Assembly: GCF_009758205.1 (NCBI RefSeq)
Contig: NZ_WRXN01000002.1
Location: 1-64,000 of the forward strand
DNA from: Chitinophaga tropicalis
GTDB lineage: Bacteria > Bacteroidota > Bacteroidia > Chitinophagales > Chitinophagaceae
Direction: 5' to 3'
Length of the DNA stretch: 64,000 nucleotides
The position numbers and the translations under genes were made by a program. Each line of letters begins with the position of its first letter. The stretch's first letter is position 1. This document shows, piece after piece, positions 14,973-24,352 of the stretch. The notes below the pieces were generated by a model, which was not told where the DNA came from, ran no database searches, and saw only the letters and a list, made by a program, of their open reading frames with translations.

Positions 14973-17900
14973 TTAGTTTAGGCAGGGGGCTGGATATGTA
15001 CCATCGAGGAATTCTGCCGAAGAAGTGCCGTCAGAGAAATAATAGCGATAGTAGCAATCATAGGCATCATCTACTTTTACTGAACGCGTATATCTCTTTT
15101 CACCTCTTTCACACACACCATTAATCCATTTTCTGTCAGGAGTATTACATTTCTCCACACATGTCCCATATATATTAGCATAGTCCTGGCCGTTTTCATT
15201 AACGTCAGCCTGCGCTTTCGCATCAGCATCGGCTTGTGAAATAGAAGATCTATACTTTCCTTTCAGCACTTTGTATGTAACTGTACCACCGTTATAATCC
15301 TGTCCACAGGTAGTACGGGTAAATACCCCGGACTTTTCATTGTTCATATATAATGCAGAAGTTTCCACGTCGGGTTTCTGCGCATATGAGTACCTGATGC
15401 TCTTCAATATATTCCCCTCACGGTCACGTACAATAGATAGTCTGCCAAAGTTATCATACTGGTAAGTTTCCTTCTTATTTTCCTTGTTGATGGAAGATGT
15501 CAGTCCATAAATGCCATCGTGAGTATAAGTCTGCATGGTAGCATCGGCAGGAGCTACTCTGATATCATCAATAGCATCTCCGTCTGTCAATGTCATATTG
15601 TTCACATATGATTTTCTCATCTGTTTCCATTTACCCTGATCCCTATACCAATAATCTACAATGTATACCCTTGTATTGGGAGCTGTAAATGGTACTTTGA
15701 AATCTCCGGTATAATATGCTTTTCCTGATCCGGCACCTTCCAGGTCGATAGTAGCGCCAGCATAATCTTCAAAACTTTCATAGTAGCATTCTTCTGGCAG
15801 CGCGTTAAAAAACTCGCCCGTCACATCTCCCGCTTTAGACCACTTATAGGCGTATTGTCCGTCAATTTTCTGCAATGACAGGGGATTGGCGGAGCCATCG
15901 TACGACTTTACTTCCAGCATCTTTACCGGGTTACCGGTTTCATATTTCTCCCATACATATTTAGGGGCAATCAGATGTTTGTCTGTAAACCAGTTCATAT
16001 CAAAATCTGTAGTAGTGATCTTGACAACATTGCCAGCTACGATCTGTTTTTCTTCGATGACTGGCGCCAGCATGTTCCTGTTTACCATTTCGGTATACAC
16101 AGCGCTGCCGGACTGTGACTGGTGAGGATATTTAAATTGTACTATTTTCTGCTGCTGCTTGCTGTTCGTTGTTGTTTCCTCTGAGACGAGGAGCTTCTGT
16201 GTATCATAAGCAATATCTTTGATTGTAACAACAGAATCTGTGCCCAGATAAACTACCTTGGTTTCCTGTTTCAGCTTTTTGGAAGCCCCTGTAACAATCC
16301 CATAGTTGGCATATTTTGCCAGGCGTCCGCCACTCGACTCTGCACCGCAGCAAACATCGCCGGTAGCCGTTTCTCTGATATTACGGTTAGACATGATGGT
16401 GTAATATGAGAGGCTTTTTCTGGCCACAAGCTTATTTGACTGGTCATACTGCAATTCTTTTATTAGAAGCCCCTTGTTCCAGTCATAGTTTATACCACCA
16501 ACAAAAGGGAATGTACCGGGCGCGTCGGAAACGAGATCCATACCCATCCTGCCCTGAATAAGACCGAAGGTGGCATAGTATGTATGAGACATGACGGCTT
16601 GTGTGAACTTATTATCGCAGAACCCTTGCATATCTACGCTACAACCTTTTGCAGGATCGTCATGTGTTTCTCCATATGCGCCAGGGAAGCTGAACTGGTA
16701 AACGGTTTTACCATTGTTGGAGGTTTTCACCGTTACATATCTGTAGCCTGCAACCGAATTAAAGATGGATCCTGTTACCGTGGCATCTCTGATAGTATGT
16801 ACCAGCACTTTCTGATAAAAGTCTACGGTTTCAGATGCAGTGGCCTGCTTTGTATAATCTGCCACACCGGGATACGCGAACAAAGGCAGATTGCTTATTG
16901 CGCCGCTTGTTTTTGTCGGCGCAAAAGGAAGGGTATATTCAAAGTCTTTAATGATCTGCGATCTGGTGCTGTCGGTATGCACAATACGTTTAATACGCAC
17001 GCCACCCGCTTTAATATTATAGGCGTCCTGTACATTAGATGATGTTTCGGGGAACCACAAAAATTCATTCGGTTCGTACTCAAAAGTAGTACTTCCGCCA
17101 TTACTGTAAGTCACGCCTGTCAATATACCTGCCTGTACCAGGGATGGATTCACGGCCATGTTTCTACCCGGTACATAAAGTTCTACCGGCTCGGTAGATG
17201 GACGTTTAAAGGGAAGATATCTTTCGGCATGCCGGCTACTTCTTGGGTAAACGTACTCTTCCGGCATAACAGCTGCAGTTCCCGTCTGATTGAAATAGCC
17301 CCACATATCCTGATTGAATGAAGATCGGTGAGGAAGCGCCGTTTCATTGTACTTAAACTTGTATAATGTAATAGGTGCTGCTACATCACTGATATCCTGA
17401 ATGCTGTCAAGGAAAAGCCTCTTTCCGGCGAAAGTGGAAACTGCGTTGGCGGCGTTGAATGCGGTTCTGTATGAATGGGCAAATCTGAAGCCCTTGATAT
17501 TGCCATCTGAAAATATTTTCATACCGGTAAGCACTTTATCCCCGGCTAAGTCCTGCCTGTCTTCATTGTATTGAAAAGAAACAGATGCACCATTATAATT
17601 AATACTTCTTAGCAGTTCCGTTCTGGCATAACGGCGGCTGGAATATCCTTGGTTAGGAGAATACTGGCCTGGAGGTTGCCATAGAATAGGGTTTGTCCAG
17701 TTAGTCAGTCCATCATAATCATACTCGATTGCAATATCTTTCTGATAATCAAATGAAATTACCTCACCAGTATGCAGGATGATAGTACGCAGGTTCCAGA
17801 CTGTATTTGAGGAAATAGTATAACTAAGCTGCCTTGGCCAATCCTCATCATCAATAGGACCGGCAAGATATTTAACCTGGTCGCCTACGTATTCTCCCAG

Positions 17901-18488
17901 AGAAAAGAAGTAACGGTTGCCCCATTCATCCTGAATGGTGATCTGCGCTGAACTCGTAAAGGTTATTTTAATATTGTTACTGTCTAATTTGATGACCTCC
18001 TTCACTTCACCATTTTGAGCCTCATTAAATGGCTCCACCGCTACTATAAACTTTCCCGAGTATTCACCAAAGGTATAATAGAAAACATCAGTTCCTCCCC
18101 AGATACTATTTGTAACAGCACCCGGATCGTCTAAAACCGCAAATCCCAGATCTGATTTCCCATTTATAGCGCAGCTGATAGTGCCACCCGCTTTCAGCAG
18201 CCATCCCATGCCGGAACGGCTCGCAATTTCCTGCACCTTTACTCCTGCAGAATGATAAGCCATAGATATCGGCATAGAAAACTCACCCACTTTGATCTCG
18301 TATAAAGGCAGATCGAGATTGTGGGTACCCGTAAACGGGCTGACGGGAAAATCTATAAACTTACCCAGGCTGGCAGCTTCAGGGGTACTCGGTAAAGTAC
18401 CCATATCTATATGGCTTCTGACCTGACTCATTCCCTGCAGGGTAGATAAGATCATAAGAAAAATTCCAAAAACACTCTTTATATTCAT
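14973..18488 (-). CDS. Secreted YD-repeat-like protein with DUF5977 domain
   Basis: A 1171-residue exported protein (signal peptide about 1-22). The N-terminal half has the PVSPFTGTHNLDLPLYEIKVG ... YHSAGVKVQEIASRSGMGW block typical of the large Bacteroidota proteins that precede DUF6443/RHS genes. The C-terminal region contains a single YD-type motif (YQYDNFGRLSIVRDREGNIL). It ends with a DUF5977 domain at about 1065-1125 (TTCGQDYNGG ... ADADAKAQADVNENGQDYAN). Only 25 bases separate it from the RHS gene, so the two are probably made together and may assemble into one surface structure. No enzymatic motif is seen. Confidence 0.85.
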   Translation of the reverse strand: MNIKSVFGIFLMILSTLQGMSQVRSHIDMGTLPSTPEAASLGKFIDFPVSPFTGTHNLDLPLYEIKVGEFSMPISMAYHSAGVKVQEIASRSGMGWLLKAGGTISCAINGKSDLGFAVLDDPGAVTNSIWGGTDVFYYTFGEYSGKFIVAVEPFNEAQNGEVKEVIKLDSNNIKITFTSSAQITIQDEWGNRYFFSLGEYVGDQVKYLAGPIDDEDWPRQLSYTISSNTVWNLRTIILHTGEVISFDYQKDIAIEYDYDGLTNWTNPILWQPPGQYSPNQGYSSRRYARTELLRSINYNGASVSFQYNEDRQDLAGDKVLTGMKIFSDGNIKGFRFAHSYRTAFNAANAVSTFAGKRLFLDSIQDISDVAAPITLYKFKYNETALPHRSSFNQDMWGYFNQTGTAAVMPEEYVYPRSSRHAERYLPFKRPSTEPVELYVPGRNMAVNPSLVQAGILTGVTYSNGGSTTFEYEPNEFLWFPETSSNVQDAYNIKAGGVRIKRIVHTDSTRSQIIKDFEYTLPFAPTKTSGAISNLPLFAYPGVADYTKQATASETVDFYQKVLVHTIRDATVTGSIFNSVAGYRYVTVKTSNNGKTVYQFSFPGAYGETHDDPAKGCSVDMQGFCDNKFTQAVMSHTYYATFGLIQGRMGMDLVSDAPGTFPFVGGINYDWNKGLLIKELQYDQSNKLVARKSLSYYTIMSNRNIRETATGDVCCGAESSGGRLAKYANYGIVTGASKKLKQETKVVYLGTDSVVTIKDIAYDTQKLLVSEETTTNSKQQQKIVQFKYPHQSQSGSAVYTEMVNRNMLAPVIEEKQIVAGNVVKITTTDFDMNWFTDKHLIAPKYVWEKYETGNPVKMLEVKSYDGSANPLSLQKIDGQYAYKWSKAGDVTGEFFNALPEECYYESFEDYAGATIDLEGAGSGKAYYTGDFKVPFTAPNTRVYIVDYWYRDQGKWKQMRKSYVNNMTLTDGDAIDDIRVAPADATMQTYTHDGIYGLTSSINKENKKETYQYDNFGRLSIVRDREGNILKSIRYSYAQKPDVETSALYMNNEKSGVFTRTTCGQDYNGGTVTYKVLKGKYRSSISQADADAKAQADVNENGQDYANIYGTCVEKCNTPDRKWINGVCERGEKRYTRSVKVDDAYDCYYRYYFSDGTSSAEFLDGTYPAPCLN

Positions 18489-18537
18489 TGATTACTCTTG
18501 TGTTTGACAAAATTCTTTTTTGAAGAGGATAGGAGCT

Positions 18538-19566
18538 CTAGTTATCATTTTTCTCTTTACGAATCTCCTGCTCCAACCTCTTATTTTGTTGTTTTAACTC
18601 ACCGATCTCTTTCTTCATATCAATCAGATGCAATGTCAGCTCTTCTATCTTCTGCAAAAGAACCTTATTCATCTCTCCGAGATCTATCCCATTTTTTTCT
18701 ACTTCAGTAGCTGAAGGTACTCCGGGAAGATGCTTATTGGCTTTGATATAAGTGTCGAGCTCTGATAGAGATGGCAATTTGTACGCTGGTTCAAATACAA
18801 AATCAGCCCAACCGGTCAGGGTGACCTTTACTTTCGTTGCTCCAATACTTCCCTTTACAGCCAGCTTATATTCTCCGGGATCAGTGGTCCCGATGGCTAC
18901 ACTACCATTAGTAGCATTACGGGCGCCGGCTATTATCACGTCTCCGTTTGATTTAAATAGCAAGGGAGCATAATATCCTCCAATGTCCTTTTTCAGAGCA
19001 TAAAATTCCAGGGTCGGGCCTGTCAGATCATTACTGAAATAGCCATCCTTCCTGAATGAAGCCAGCCAGGCGGTAGGCTTTCCTGATGTTAAACCGGTAG
19101 TTGTTTTTACACTGAACTTGAGGTCAGTATAAGCGGCGGCATCCCCGTCGCTGATCATATTTACACTTCCCCTGGTAGCTCCCATATCGATAGTTACCTT
19201 CTCTGAAGTAGGGGCTGTACCTATGCCTACATTGCCACCTGTTGCCAATGTGCCTTTGAAATTTAAGTTTCCGTTGCCATCAAGGAACATCACCTGATCT
19301 GCATCTGTGGCATAGTCAATAGTCCCATTGTCATGAGCTAACCAGCGAAATCTGAATAGACTGGCCTTGGGCCCTGTTAGCCCGTAGTTAATTGAAGCGT
19401 TCGTCTGATAAATAAAACCCGACCTGAAATTTGACGTATATAATCCGGTAGTAATGGTATTAGTATACGTATTAGGAAAATTTATTGTGGTGAAACTCTG
19501 CGTTTGTGCGTTTACACTAAAACATGGCAATAAAATAGCTGCTAAAGAGAAAAGGATCTTGTGCAT
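18538..19566 (-). CDS. Secreted tail-fibre-like protein with C-terminal coiled coil
   Basis: 342 residues from the ATG at 19566, which directly precedes a signal peptide (HKILFSLAAILLPCFSVNAQ); the frame stays open for 56 more codons upstream, but that part lacks a signal and looks non-coding. The body has GNVGIGT..P-type repeats, as in phage tail-fibre and endosialidase-like surface proteins of Bacteroidota. Near the end come SLSELDTYIKANKHLPGVPSATEVEKNGI (about 264-290) and a coiled coil rich in E, K and L that probably trimerises the fibre. It is the first gene of the operon that leads into the two YD/RHS genes (49-base gap). Confidence 0.8.
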   Translation of the reverse strand: MHKILFSLAAILLPCFSVNAQTQSFTTINFPNTYTNTITTGLYTSNFRSGFIYQTNASINYGLTGPKASLFRFRWLAHDNGTIDYATDADQVMFLDGNGNLNFKGTLATGGNVGIGTAPTSEKVTIDMGATRGSVNMISDGDAAAYTDLKFSVKTTTGLTSGKPTAWLASFRKDGYFSNDLTGPTLEFYALKKDIGGYYAPLLFKSNGDVIIAGARNATNGSVAIGTTDPGEYKLAVKGSIGATKVKVTLTGWADFVFEPAYKLPSLSELDTYIKANKHLPGVPSATEVEKNGIDLGEMNKVLLQKIEELTLHLIDMKKEIGELKQQNKRLEQEIRKEKNDN

Positions 19567-20012
19567 GGTATTTTGTATGTTAAATGTTAAATATTTGAAA
19601 GTCGTTGTAATTCTACTGTAACTTAGAAAGCATTCCTGCTGCCCAGGGGCTAACATCGTTGCGTCGGTACGATGAGTGTCAACATCGTCATGCAGATTTA
19701 TCATAAGAAGGCTTACAATAATCCAACTGCACATAAATTATATAGGCTAAGATCTAAATAAGAATTTTTGAATATGCTCGAACAATGTATAGGTAACTAA
19801 ACGGGTAGTGGGCAACATCAAATTCTAACTGCCGGTAAAGGTTGAAATTTGATATGATAAAAAACATAACACGTTAGTAGTACGTATATTGTGTAAACCT
19901 GTCAAACCGATTCAGACACAAAGAACGGCATTACTTACGCATTGTATCTACGTTGTAATTCTGCCTATGTTCCTCATTGTTATCATGATATAGGGTTTGG
20001 TAATTTTCTTAT
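19567..20012. other. Intergenic region upstream of the fibre/RHS operon
   Basis: About 450 bases of AT-rich DNA between the fibre gene start and the terminator of the next minus-strand gene. It should contain the promoter of the fibre-RHS operon, but I see no convincing TAnnTTTG element, repeat or RNA structure. Confidence 0.4.
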
Positions 20013-20052
20013 AAAAAAAGAGGAATTGAGCATGGCCCAATTCCCCTTTTTT
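20013..20052 (-). terminator. Terminator of the 265-residue secreted protein gene
   Basis: Arms AAAAAAGAGGAATTG and CAATTCCCCTTTTTT (one mismatch) enclose a loop of about 9 bases, with T-runs at both outer ends. It lies just after the stop codon of the minus-strand gene at 20067. Confidence 0.8.
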
Positions 20053-20066
20053 ATATCTATAATATA

Positions 20067-20864
20067 CTATTTGCAGGTACTATTATAATCACTGAATATC
20101 TGAACGCCCATATCCAGTAATTTGCTACCGCCTCTATCTAATTCACCTTTGATCAGCTTACCCATTGCACTCTTTTTCTTCTCTTCTTTAGCAGGATCAT
20201 AAGTGCTGTAACCACCGGCTGCAAGCTTATCTGCAACAGTCTGACAATCGCTTACCAGTTTTTTGATATCAGAAGCCGCCAGTTCCTTAGGCTTATCTGA
20301 GCCTTTCTGGAACAGGATGTCAGGATTGTCACGAAGGTTCTGCTCAGCAGCTTCCATTTCAGCAATGTCACTATTACCAACAGCTACAGGAGCAGGATAA
20401 CCGTAAAGACGATACATTGTGATAGGACCATCAACAATTACTTCAGCCATGTGCGTAGTAGAAGCCAGGTTCTTGATCGTTTTTATCTGAGCCCCCAGAC
20501 CACCGCCACTGGTCAACCCTTCTCTTTTGTTCGTGAACTTAATGAGACGAAAATGCCTTTCTGCATTATCCTCGATAGCCACGTACTCTTTCATGTCATC
20601 TACATCAAGTACTTTAAATTTCTGGCGTTTTTTTTCAGGATCAATAGATTCCTTAGCAATAAACTTAACTTTCTTCTGATTCACCCATGGATTTGATGCT
20701 TTACCATAAAGCTTTACAATTCCTTCAATCTTCTGGTCGTCTTTTGTAATAATGTACCCTTGCTTTTCATTGCTCTTTAACTCATATTCATCGTTGTCGG
20801 CGTCCTGAGCGAAGCTTACGATGGAGAGGATTAACAATCCTGTAGTCAAGAAGGTTTTTTTCAT
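20067..20864 (-). CDS. Secreted protein of unknown function
   Basis: A 265-residue exported protein (signal peptide MKKTFLTTGLLILSIVSFAQ). After a short acidic linker comes a beta-rich domain (GYIITKDDQKIEGIVKLYG ... KVKFIAKESID ... FKVLDVDDMKEYVAIED). This resembles the strand pattern of Bacteroidota periplasmic proteins that read KI.G.(V/I)..Y...P. The C-terminal third is helical with two cysteines (DCQTVADKL, NSTCK end). No catalytic motif is seen. It is monocistronic, with its own terminator. Confidence 0.7.
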   Translation of the reverse strand: MKKTFLTTGLLILSIVSFAQDADNDEYELKSNEKQGYIITKDDQKIEGIVKLYGKASNPWVNQKKVKFIAKESIDPEKKRQKFKVLDVDDMKEYVAIEDNAERHFRLIKFTNKREGLTSGGGLGAQIKTIKNLASTTHMAEVIVDGPITMYRLYGYPAPVAVGNSDIAEMEAAEQNLRDNPDILFQKGSDKPKELAASDIKKLVSDCQTVADKLAAGGYSTYDPAKEEKKKSAMGKLIKGELDRGGSKLLDMGVQIFSDYNSTCK

Positions 20865-21037
20865 AGATATATTTGAAATTTACGCAAAAATAGTACTCTT
20901 CTTTTGTATGAAGAAATAATTACATGTTTATTAATGTTATTATAATATCATTCCTCTCCAAACTATCAGGAAGTTAACTTTCCAGGGTATCTTTAGAAAA
21001 TAGAAGGGAAAACGTATATACTATAAAAAAACAAGGT

Positions 21038-21400
21038 ATGGACAATTCCAGCACACATAATCAGCGTATTGCAAAGATGACTTTCGCCTCGGTCTATCCT
21101 ATGTATATTGCTAAAGTGGAGAAGAAGGGCCGGACAAAAGAAGAATTACACCAGGTTATAGAATGGTTAACAGGCTTCGATAACAGGAAGTTGCAGGAAC
21201 TGATAAAGGAAAATGTAACTTTTGAAGTGTTCTTCCGGCAGGCTTTGCTAAACCCCAATGCGAGCCTCATCACCGGGGTGATCTGTGGGTATCGTGTAGA
21301 GGAGATAGAAGACCCCTTGACCCGGCAGGTCCGGTATTTGGATAAGCTGGTAGACGAGTTGGCAAAAGGCCGGAAGATGGAAAAGATCCTGCGTGGATAA
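21038..21400 (+). CDS. DUF2200 family protein
   Basis: A 120-residue cytoplasmic protein matching the DUF2200 family along its whole length: [20 protein letters not shown] near the start, [34 protein letters not shown] and [27 protein letters not shown] at the end. Family members are small conserved proteins of unknown biochemical role, usually standalone as here. It diverges from the secreted-protein gene at 20067-20864. Confidence 0.9.
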   Translation: MDNSSTHNQRIAKMTFASVYPMYIAKVEKKGRTKEELHQVIEWLTGFDNRKLQELIKENVTFEVFFRQALLNPNASLITGVICGYRVEEIEDPLTRQVRYLDKLVDELAKGRKMEKILRG

Positions 21401-21453
21401 TAAAAGCAATGGAGCTTTTGCTGTACAGGAGATGGCAGAATTCCGGCTTCACT

Positions 21454-22419
21454 TCACCTCTGCTTAAAGCATCCGTATTCATTCTCAAACCGGGATAGAT
21501 CGCATTCCAGTGACTTACGGTCCCAGTTAGCGGTATTGGCACATGCCTCGTAAGCAGATTGTAAAAAGGCCAGTAATATCTCTTCAGGATTGTCTGCTTG
21601 CTGTACCACATCATAATGAAGCAGGTACTCACCCATTTCCTTGCTATAGAAGGCGGCTTCGGGTTGAACAGATTGTTCACCAAACATTTCGTTCCCCGGA
21701 TAACAATAAGAATAGAAGGCAACATGCGGATACTGCTCACTGCCAGGCCAGAATCCGCAGGAACTTACTTCCTTGGAATAAGACTCCTGCATTACCTCTG
21801 CCGGCATATTGGGTGCCTGTCCCGGATGCAATGGTGCTTCTCTGCCTGAAAATCTCGTAACGGCCAGATCAAAGGCGCCCCAAAAAAAATGAACAGGACT
21901 ACATTTACCTGTAAAACGGGACCTGAAACGGGTCAATACATTATGAACTCTTACAAGTGCCTGCCAGTAATCCTCCATTTTTTGCCTGTCATATGGACGT
22001 TGTACATGATCTTCCTCAAAAGGAACAGCTCCGTCCATTTCACTGGGAATTGTATATATATCGATGGATATATCGATCGCCTTTAATTTCTGCATTACCT
22101 CCTCATAAAAGTCTGCTATCGTTCGCGGTGCTAATTCTACTGTTTCCTTTTTACCTGTGCTGGTAGTGATTATCAGCAGATGCTGATGGAAATCGAAATC
22201 CATTTGAAAGATGCCATGCTCATAAGGTATACTTCCCGAACTCAATCCCTGAGACGTAACATATAACGTAACATGCCAGGAATGATTTAACCAGGGCATT
22301 TTCCGAAGACGGATCTTGCCAATAATCTGCGACCACAAATGAACAGCGCTCAATGTATCTTTCAACTCATCAAATAGCAACACCGGCCATTTGCCCTGCT
22401 TTAAAAGAGTTTTTTGCAT
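21454..22419 (-). CDS. DUF5996 family protein
   Basis: A 321-residue cytoplasmic protein of the DUF5996 family. The recognisable blocks are WPVLLFDELKDTLSAVHLWSQIIGKIRL, W.NHSWHVTLYVT.QGL, FQMDFDFHQHLL, SPVHFFWGAFDLAVTRFSGR and FWPG....PHVAFYSYCYP. The family is widespread and uncharacterised; His/Trp-rich conserved patches suggest a binding or enzymatic role, which is inference. It is convergent with the DUF2200 gene and stands alone. Confidence 0.85.
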   Translation of the reverse strand: MQKTLLKQGKWPVLLFDELKDTLSAVHLWSQIIGKIRLRKMPWLNHSWHVTLYVTSQGLSSGSIPYEHGIFQMDFDFHQHLLIITTSTGKKETVELAPRTIADFYEEVMQKLKAIDISIDIYTIPSEMDGAVPFEEDHVQRPYDRQKMEDYWQALVRVHNVLTRFRSRFTGKCSPVHFFWGAFDLAVTRFSGREAPLHPGQAPNMPAEVMQESYSKEVSSCGFWPGSEQYPHVAFYSYCYPGNEMFGEQSVQPEAAFYSKEMGEYLLHYDVVQQADNPEEILLAFLQSAYEACANTANWDRKSLECDLSRFENEYGCFKQR

Positions 22420-22501
22420 ACTTATCCATTGAAAATAAATAGATTAGTCTTTCTTTAGCAATTTACTGAAAAATGGAAGCATTTCGGGGAAAGAAGTTCT
22501 T

Positions 22502-23023
22502 TTACTGCATATGAGAATTCACCGGAGCATAAATAGGGGAGTAGCCGTTATAAATACTTCTGCTTACACTGATACTGCCTGAAATAGAAAATGTCTTATC
22601 ATTACTAATGTACATTACTCCAACCCTGGCAGCAGGGTTAATACCGTAATTGCTGGTACGCATTAAGCCATAGTTCTTGTCAATCCCGGTTGGATAGAAT
22701 ACACCATTGGATTGTAAAAGATAAGGTGTCACCGCAATACCTCCAAAAGCATATACGTTATTTGTAAGTTGCCGGTTGACCTGTAATTCTAAAGGAGCCG
22801 ACAGGAAGCTGCTGCTGCCTCCCTTATATACAATAAAACCAGTAGAGATACCAGCATATTTTGTAACAAACCATTTCTTCCGAAGGTAGTTGGTATCAGT
22901 CAATTGCCTCGGATCCCTGAAAACAGATTGTGTGTTATTCTGCGCCCCGGAAAATAAAGGAGACTGTGCCTTTGCAGCCAAAGCCGACATTAAAATTGCG
23001 GTAAAAATGATTGCGCGTACCAT
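22502..23023 (-). CDS. Exported, probably beta-barrel protein of unknown function
   Basis: A 173-residue protein with a signal peptide (MVRAIIFTAILMSALAAKAQ). After a polar linker, alternating hydrophobic and polar strands follow (FLSAPLELQVNRQLTNNVYAF, AARVGVMYISNDKTFSISGSI), as in small outer-membrane barrels. No family is recognised. The end SPIYAPVNSHMQ lacks the usual terminal aromatic residue of barrel proteins, so a periplasmic beta protein is also possible. Confidence 0.6.
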   Translation of the reverse strand: MVRAIIFTAILMSALAAKAQSPLFSGAQNNTQSVFRDPRQLTDTNYLRKKWFVTKYAGISTGFIVYKGGSSSFLSAPLELQVNRQLTNNVYAFGGIAVTPYLLQSNGVFYPTGIDKNYGLMRTSNYGINPAARVGVMYISNDKTFSISGSISVSRSIYNGYSPIYAPVNSHMQ

Positions 23024-23277
23024 ACCATGAAGTTAATCATCCTTTTTGTTAATATTGCTAATAAAATCATAATATTTCATTCCCTGGATTAAGCTAAGAC
23101 ACTCCATACATTCGGGCATTCCTAAAGCCGAAGATGATGAAGTATGAGTGGTAAGGCGTTGTATGAGCATAAACCAACGTATCAGGCAAAAAAATGAAAT
23201 CTAAGCTTTAGCTTTGCTATATAAATTTTTGCTTATATGCCTTTACGCATTAATCCTTTTCCCAGGGTCAATAATGA

Positions 23278-23496
23278 CACTGGTTTTGGCACCAGCTCCA
23301 ACAGCTCTGTGGGCCGCTTAAGGTGTTCTCCAACTTTGTACTGAAACGAACCTCGTATACCTGGGAGGAGATAAGGCTCAACCGGCGCTTTGTGCCAATG
23401 TACCGGGAAACAGGCAATACGACAGTACTGGAGCTGCAAAAGTTGAATATGACAGTGGCGGCAGAGGTAAAGAAAGGAGCGGAGCGGTTAGGATAG
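23278..23496 (+). pseudogene. Possible gene remnant (C-terminal fragment)
   Basis: A 72-codon open stretch without a proper start reads with protein-like character (LKRTSYTWEEIRLNRRFVPM, YRETGNTTVLELQKLN, VAAEVKKGAERLG) and ends in TAG. It begins right after an in-frame TGA, and overlaps the end of the convergent PepSY gene by 9 bases. The family is not recognised. Most likely the 3' remnant of a deleted gene; chance open frame is the alternative. Confidence 0.3.
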
Positions 23497-24255
23497 TACC
23501 CGCTTCTTCTTAAAACCTTTGAAACTGATGCCGTAAAGTACAAATCCGGAAATAACTGTTACCAGGCCAAGTACAGAAAACATACGAAGTATAAGATTAC
23601 CGATATTATCCCTGGACTGGTAATCCATTGTATGCAGCATCCACAGGAAATCGAACATCCGCCATTTGTTATTACGGAACTTTTGGACAGTTCCAAGTTC
23701 ACTCGCTACATATACGGTTGTGGCTGATGGATGATCAAATGTAATGGCATAGGCAGGTAAAGGACTTTCACGGTATTCGTGATGGCCGTTTGTTGCCGCC
23801 AGATATTCAACAGATGTAACTGCCGGCTTACCGTTGAACCGCTGTTTCGCAACTTCGATCGCTTCCTCTTTCGTAAGCGGGGCTTTTATATTCCCTGTTA
23901 TAGCATTAGCCAGGTAGGTTGTTGCCTGTACAGAATGATGGCTACCGGAATGTATATTGCTTATACTGCGCATCTGGTAATAAGGCTCGCCCAATATTTC
24001 AATCAATTGTACAGAAAGTAATGAATCAACAGGATGTATTTTACTGATGTTTTCTATAGCAACGGATGGTGAAACCAGTGCAATGCCAACCGGCGGAAAA
24101 GGTGCTTTCTTCTTTTCAAAGTCCCCGTGTACCTCATCCATATTGCTCCAGCTGAAGTACAGGCCCCCAATGGTCCATAATAAAAATTGTATACCTAAGA
24201 TAAGACCTAAATAACGATGTGTTTTGCGAATGTAATAGTGTTTACTTTTTGCCAT
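23488..24255 (-). CDS. PepSY-domain membrane protein
   Basis: A 255-residue membrane protein with an N-terminal helix after a basic start (KTHRYLGLILGIQFLLWTIGGLYFSW), a periplasmic domain containing a PepSY unit (about 125-180; LTKEEAIEVAKQRF ... YAITFDH..ATTVYV), and a C-terminal helix (NLILRMFSVLGLVTVISGFVLYG). The RYLGL and WMLHTMDY motifs are typical of PepSY-associated TM proteins linked to metal or siderophore reduction. It is last in a minus-strand group with a His/Met-rich outer-membrane protein and a HYC_CC_PP protein, which points to copper or related metal handling. Confidence 0.8.
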   Translation of the reverse strand: MAKSKHYYIRKTHRYLGLILGIQFLLWTIGGLYFSWSNMDEVHGDFEKKKAPFPPVGIALVSPSVAIENISKIHPVDSLLSVQLIEILGEPYYQMRSISNIHSGSHHSVQATTYLANAITGNIKAPLTKEEAIEVAKQRFNGKPAVTSVEYLAATNGHHEYRESPLPAYAITFDHPSATTVYVASELGTVQKFRNNKWRMFDFLWMLHTMDYQSRDNIGNLILRMFSVLGLVTVISGFVLYGISFKGFKKKRVLS

Positions 24256-24352
24256 AGGTTTATTTAAATTCCTTTTTTATGAGGGCAGGAACTTCTCATT
24301 GCATCAAAAATATAGTAATTCAGCATTAAAGGATATACAAATTTTAACTTGT

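Noticed and set aside
16584..17042. 152-codon plus-strand frame inside the DUF5977 gene
   Set aside because: Antisense to a continuous 1171-codon frame with conserved motifs; its cysteine-rich product has no family.
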